Source: Brevundimonas sp.
Lineage (GTDB): Bacteria > Pseudomonadota > Alphaproteobacteria > Caulobacterales > Caulobacteraceae
Assembly: GCA_020253595.1 (NCBI GenBank)
Contig: JADCBH010000293.1
Location: forward strand, 1-6,336
Direction of reading: 5' to 3'
DNA: 6,336 bases
Made by a program: the position numbers and the translations under genes. Within the stretch, counting starts at the first letter, position 1, and every line of letters begins with the position of its first letter. Shown here in pieces: positions 6,102 through 6,336 of the stretch. The notes below the pieces were generated by a model. The model made no database searches and was not told the origin of the DNA. It saw only the letters and a program-made list of their open reading frames with translations.

Positions 6102-6336
6102 CTGAACACCCGGTTCTGGTCATTGGAGCCGGTATGGGCGGACTGGCCGCGGCCATTGATCTGGCCCGCGCGGGTCGCCGTGTGATCGTTCTGGAGAAGG
6201 CCTCTACGCCCGGCGGAAAGATGCGCCAGGTTCACCCTGCGGGGCGCGCGGGGATCGATGCCGGCCCCACCGTGTTCACCATGCGCTGGGTGTTCGAAAG
6301 CCTGTTTGCAGACGCCGGCTCCTGTCTGACCGATCA
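6098..6336 (+). CDS. crtD: 1-hydroxycarotenoid 3,4-desaturase, N-terminal part (3' end outside window)
   Basis: The 79 visible residues are the FAD-binding start of a CrtI/CrtD-type phytoene-desaturase-family oxidoreductase: VLVIGAGMGGLAAAIDLARA (6-25; GxGxxG dinucleotide fold) with an acidic residue ending strand 2 (VLEK, 31-34), then STPGGKMRQV (36-45) and IDAGPTVFTMRWVFESLF (53-70). The TPGGKM and DAGPTVFTMRWVF stretches fit CrtD (hydroxyneurosporene/1-hydroxycarotenoid dehydrogenase) better than CrtI or CrtN, and the nearby crtC supports this. CrtD introduces the C-3,4 double bond after CrtC hydration in spheroidene/spirilloxanthin synthesis. The ATG at 6098 overlaps the TGA of the membrane-protein gene. 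The rest of the gene, and possibly crtF (O-methyltransferase), lies beyond the window. Confidence 0.88.
   Translation, partial: MTEHPVLVIGAGMGGLAAAIDLARAGRRVIVLEKASTPGGKMRQVHPAGRAGIDAGPTVFTMRWVFESLFADAGSCLTD

Noticed and set aside
1..6336. tRNA, rRNA, CRISPR array, insertion sequence or attachment site
   Set aside because: No cloverleaf, spaced direct repeats, transposase motifs or target-site duplications were seen; base use is uniform across the window.

Overview
The window is a high-GC segment that looks like an alphaproteobacterium of the Caulobacterales, Sphingomonadales or Rhodobacterales type. This rests on GC-rich codon use, tightly packed genes with ATGA stop/start overlaps, and spirilloxanthin-type carotenoid genes (crtC and crtD) that are typical of purple and aerobic anoxygenic phototrophic bacteria. 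No pigment-protein or bacteriochlorophyll gene is in view, so phototrophy itself is not shown.

Layout: (1) 1-1455, +, the C-terminal part of a large protein made of tandem pre-peptidase C-terminal (PPC-like) beta domains, probably secreted, followed by a GC-rich hairpin terminator. (2) A 187-bp intergenic region holding a striking 42-bp nested symmetric inverted repeat, probably the operator of crtC. (3) 1643-2722, +, crtC, carotenoid 1,2-hydratase. (4) Converging on crtC, a two-gene minus-strand operon: a cytochrome P450 (start at 5272) and an ATP-grasp ligase-like enzyme (2742-3872), joined by an ATGA overlap and a strong ribosome binding site. (5) A 100-bp divergent control region at 5273-5372. 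(6) 5373-6101, +, a seven-helix DUF2306-like membrane protein, overlapping by ATGA with (7) crtD, the 1-hydroxycarotenoid 3,4-desaturase, cut by the window end.

How the genes may work together: CrtC adds water to the terminal psi-end double bond of an acyclic carotenoid (1-hydroxy end group), and CrtD then desaturates at C-3,4. These are consecutive steps of the spheroidene/spirilloxanthin pathway. The P450/ATP-grasp pair and the membrane protein between crtC and crtD are not part of the textbook pathway. The most interesting hypothesis is a tailoring route in which the P450 oxidises a carotenoid (or another lipid) and the ATP-grasp enzyme couples a carboxylate to an amine or thiol. Cluster position supports this; the sequence does not prove it.
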